From FW021-bin31 sp964467635 (GTDB taxonomy: Bacteria; Bacteroidota; Bacteroidia; Chitinophagales; Chitinophagaceae), in the NCBI GenBank assembly GCA_964467635.1, contig CAYXRN010000126.1:1-9370 (forward strand): 9,370 nt of DNA, in the 5' to 3' direction. A program made the translations under genes and the position numbers. Shown here piece after piece: positions 6,936-9,370 of the stretch. Positions within the stretch are counted from its first letter, which is position 1. Every line of letters begins with the position of its first letter. A model generated the notes under the pieces. The model ran no database searches. It saw nothing but the letters and a program-made list of their open reading frames with translations, and had not been told where the DNA came from.

Positions 6936-7675
6936 TTAGCGAATATTGGACAGCACAACAGGTCCGGGATGGTTAATTTCTGTTGCATGGTTTGATTCAC
7001 CGGGCTTTTCGCCTTCCTTTTCCCAAGCGCTGCTTACTATATGTCCATATACGTCTTCGCGATCTGCTCTGGGTTGCTCCGGTACAGAATCGCCGGTTTC
7101 CAGAATCCAGGCATCCAATACCTTTTGAAGGAAGTTCAGTGTTTCCTGGTTGGATTTAACTTCAGCTAGATTATGAAGCTGATAAGGATCTTTTTTTACA
7201 TTATACAATTCTTCTTCAGGCCCCGGGAAGCATGAATATGTTCTCTTGCCCTGGCGTGGTACGATGCTTTGTATGTGCATCCCCCAATTCGTCACCTGCG
7301 GGAAAAACGTGGGTGGATTCGCCACATAAAAGCCTTCTGTTGGGATAGGCGTTCCAAATATAAGCCCAGTTTTTTATATCGTACCATGCGCGTATGGGCT
7401 GCAAAGACGTGCCAGTTGTGTTCTGCAAAAACAAAATCTCTGGTTTTTCTTTTTGAATTCTGAAGTGGAGGTAAGGGCACAAAATTTACATCCTTTCGGT
7501 ATTGTCGATTCTTTTTACACTGGCAGGGCTAAAATGGTTGGAGCAACATCAATATAACTGATTTATGCACTAGCCATGGGGTCTACTCTTGTTTTTGTCC
7601 ATCATACATCATAGGCGGTACTTTTATTTCTCCGGGATTACAGAGTATGGATGCATTTCTTTTAATCTTTTGAAA
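6936..7675 (-). pseudogene. decayed, truncated sulfatase (C-terminal part only)
   Basis: Remnant of a family S1 sulfatase, spread over all three minus-strand frames. Following the protein similarity upstream to downstream: HPYSVIPEK (7653-7627), a frameshift, KVPPMMYDGQK, a shift at the A5 run (7592-7596), TRVDPMASA, a TAA nonsense codon (7563-7565), ISYIDVAPTILAL (7562-7524), a 1-nt loss, SVKRIDNTERM, another shift (7487-7488), NFVPL then RDFVFAEHNWHVFAAHTRMV, a 1-nt gain in A6 (7370-7375), NWAYIWNAYPNRRLL then QENIFMLP, a 1-nt gain at G4 (7221-7224), and finally PEEELYNVKKDPYQLHNLA to the TAA at 6936. DVAPT, FAEHNWH, and the EEELYN..KDP..LHNLA ending are sulfatase C-terminal hallmarks. The N-terminal half with the CxPSR formylglycine site is gone. 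The relic begins about 20 nt after the GMC oxidoreductase stop. Sulfatase identity is strong; the exact upstream edge is approximate. Confidence 0.85.
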
Positions 7676-9370
7676 CTATATATTCCTCTTCTTTAACTCT
7701 CCCACGGCATGGTTTGCTGCACGGGCTGTAAGTGCCATAAAGGTTAAAGAAGGGTTTTGGTTCCCGGTGGATGTCATACAAGCGCCATCTGTTACAAATA
7801 CATTTTTGCAACTGTGTACCTGATTCCATTTATTTAGAATAGAAGTCTTGGGATCCTTACCCATTCTCACTCCGCCTACTTCGTGAATATCCAGGCCGGG
7901 AGCCTGATGTGTATCCCGGGTATGAATATTCTTACATCCGGATACTTCCAGCATCCTCGCCCCCTGTTCAAGAAAATCGTTCATCAGTTTTATGTCATTG
8001 TCATCATAATCTACTGAAATGATCATCTGCGGAATGCCATACGGGTCTTTTTTATCTTTGCTTAACCGTATATGGTTTTCATATTTGGGAACCGTTTCTC
8101 CCTGCATCATCATATAAATACTCCAACCACCGGGATCAACCAGTTTATTCTTTAGGCTCTTTCCAATGCCCTGCATCCATTGCCCCCTTTTCCAATTAGC
8201 TCTACCAGCACTAAAAGCCACCATATATCCCCGTAGAAAGTCTGTTTCCTGTTTGAATACATTTCTAAAAGAAGGCATAAAAGCAGTAGTCGGGCGACGG
8301 CCATAATAATATTTATCTGTGAAGCCGTCTATGGAAGCGGTTATATTTCCGCGATAATTGTGAAAAGCTATATAATGACCAAGCACGCCACTATCGTTAC
8401 CCAGTCCGTTGGGAAAACGTTTTGAAGTGGAGTTAAGCAGTAAAATATTAGAATTCAGCGTAGAACCGTTTACAAAAATTATTTTAGCATAGAATTCTGT
8501 ACTTGCTTTGGTCTTTGTATCTATCACGCGTACCCCTGCAGCTTTCTGCTTCCCTTCATCATAGAGAATACTGTGTACTACTGAATCAGGCCGAATGGTC
8601 AGGTTGCCTGTTTTTTCGGCCCATGGCAAGGTAGAAGCATTTGAACTGAAATAAGCGCCAAAAGGACAGCCTCTGTAGCACATGTTCCTTGCCATGCATT
8701 TATGGCGGCCTTGTTTTTTATGAATTTCTTCGGGCTTAGTGAGATGGGCACAACGACCATTTATGACCTGGCGGTCCGTATAGTGTTCCCCCACCCGTTT
8801 TTGAATATGTTTTTCCACACAATTCAGGTCAAAAGGGGGTAAGAATTCGCTATCCGGCAGATTCTTTATCCCGTCTTTATTACCAGAGATACCGGCAAAC
8901 TTTTCTACATGGGAATACCAGGGGGCCAGGTCGTTGTAGCGTATTGGCCAGTCCACAGCAAAGCCATCTCGGGCAGGGGCTTCAAATTCATAATTGCTCC
9001 AACGCTGTGTTTGTCTGGCCCAGATAAGTGATTTTCCACCTACCTGGTAACCCCGTATCCAGTCAAAAGGTTTTTCCTGAATATAAGGCTGCTCTTTATC
9101 TCTAGTAAAAAACTGTTGTGTGGCTTCATTAAAGGCGTAGCAACGGCTTGCGATGGGATTTTCTTTTTTGGTTTGTTCTTTTAGCTTGCCCCGATGTTGT
9201 AACTCCCAGGGAGGAAGGGTGGTTGTCGGGTAATCCTTTATATGTTCCACCATGCGTCCTCGTTCTAAAACTAATGTTTTTAATCCGGCTTCGCAAAGCT
9301 CCTTTGCTGCCCAACCTCCACTGATACCAGATCCTATTACAATAGCATCGTACGTATGTTGTTTCCTGCC
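7676..9370 (-). CDS. GMC-family FAD-dependent oxidoreductase (5' end outside window)
   Basis: Flavoprotein oxidising an alcohol or sugar hydroxyl; the family includes pyranose oxidase and the gluconate 2-dehydrogenase large subunit. 564 residues are visible. The frame stays open to the window edge and includes the FAD Rossmann motif YDAIVIGSGISGGWAAKEL (visible residues 7-25) and VLERG, so the ATG at 9253 is internal, not the start; only a few N-terminal residues should be missing. Further motifs are the GYQVGGKSLIWARQ flavin loop (about 108-121), a cysteine-rich stretch CMARNMCYRGCPFGAY (225-240), and the C-terminal HEVGGVRMG (His496) with GNQNPSLTF (Asn539), forming the His/Asn catalytic pair expected of GMC enzymes. 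No partner subunit is visible; in Bacteroidota such proteins are often encoded beside a gluconate dehydrogenase subunit 3-like protein. Substrate not assignable from sequence. It reads toward the sulfatase relic on the same strand. Confidence 0.92.
   Translation of the reverse strand, partial: GRKQHTYDAIVIGSGISGGWAAKELCEAGLKTLVLERGRMVEHIKDYPTTTLPPWELQHRGKLKEQTKKENPIASRCYAFNEATQQFFTRDKEQPYIQEKPFDWIRGYQVGGKSLIWARQTQRWSNYEFEAPARDGFAVDWPIRYNDLAPWYSHVEKFAGISGNKDGIKNLPDSEFLPPFDLNCVEKHIQKRVGEHYTDRQVINGRCAHLTKPEEIHKKQGRHKCMARNMCYRGCPFGAYFSSNASTLPWAEKTGNLTIRPDSVVHSILYDEGKQKAAGVRVIDTKTKASTEFYAKIIFVNGSTLNSNILLLNSTSKRFPNGLGNDSGVLGHYIAFHNYRGNITASIDGFTDKYYYGRRPTTAFMPSFRNVFKQETDFLRGYMVAFSAGRANWKRGQWMQGIGKSLKNKLVDPGGWSIYMMMQGETVPKYENHIRLSKDKKDPYGIPQMIISVDYDDNDIKLMNDFLEQGARMLEVSGCKNIHTRDTHQAPGLDIHEVGGVRMGKDPKTSILNKWNQVHSCKNVFVTDGACMTSTGNQNPSLTFMALTARAANHAVGELKKRNI

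Noticed and set aside
7216..7482. Two overlapping small minus-strand frames (7216-7482 and 7292-7480) as independent genes
   Set aside because: Each carries a different consecutive piece of one sulfatase, so they are fragments of a single broken gene rather than separate proteins.
1..9370. CRISPR array, insertion sequence, integrase, toxin-antitoxin or defence genes
   Set aside because: No regularly spaced repeats, no transposase or integrase motifs, and no small paired frames with such features were found. The tRNA at the left edge shows no visible attachment-site duplication within the window.

Overview
This window looks like a core chromosomal stretch from a Bacteroidota bacterium, probably Chitinophagales or a related order. 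The evidence is the pairing of GldJ with PorV (gliding and type IX secretion, T9SS, which are restricted to this phylum), TAnnTTTG-type promoter elements, the general lack of Shine-Dalgarno sequences, and a large secreted M1 peptidase of a type common in the group. The order-level placement is inference.

Layout, left to right. A tRNA-Arg(CCG) lies at the left edge on the minus strand (10-84). Next is a minus-strand pair, gldJ (2983 down to 1445) followed by murF (1437 down to 163), separated by 7 nt and so probably one transcript. A divergent intergenic region of about 200 bp (2984-3187) separates this pair from a plus-strand cluster: porV (3188-4399), ispF (4403-4888, 3 nt after porV) and a secreted M1-family aminopeptidase-like protein (4922-6856, 33 nt after ispF). 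On the right the minus strand holds a decayed sulfatase (6936 to about 7675) and, upstream of it, a FAD-dependent GMC-family oxidoreductase (7676 to beyond 9370) whose first few codons lie outside the window.

How the genes fit together. GldJ is an outer-membrane lipoprotein of the gliding/T9SS apparatus, and PorV is the outer-membrane barrel that shuttles T9SS substrates, so the divergent promoter region serves two parts of one secretion machine. MurF (last cytoplasmic step of the peptidoglycan precursor) and IspF (MEP pathway, which supplies the isoprenoid carrier lipid among other products) are housekeeping envelope-precursor genes on either side. PorU, the T9SS sortase that I recall lying next to porV and gldJ in Flavobacterium johnsoniae, is not here. 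The right-hand third looks accessory and catabolic: a sugar/alcohol-type oxidoreductase followed by the C-terminal wreck of a sulfatase carrying at least six frameshifts and a nonsense codon.

I see no defence system, CRISPR array, insertion sequence or clearly new system. The most informative unexpected objects are the sulfatase relic, which no single reading frame reveals, and the gldJ/porV junction without porU.
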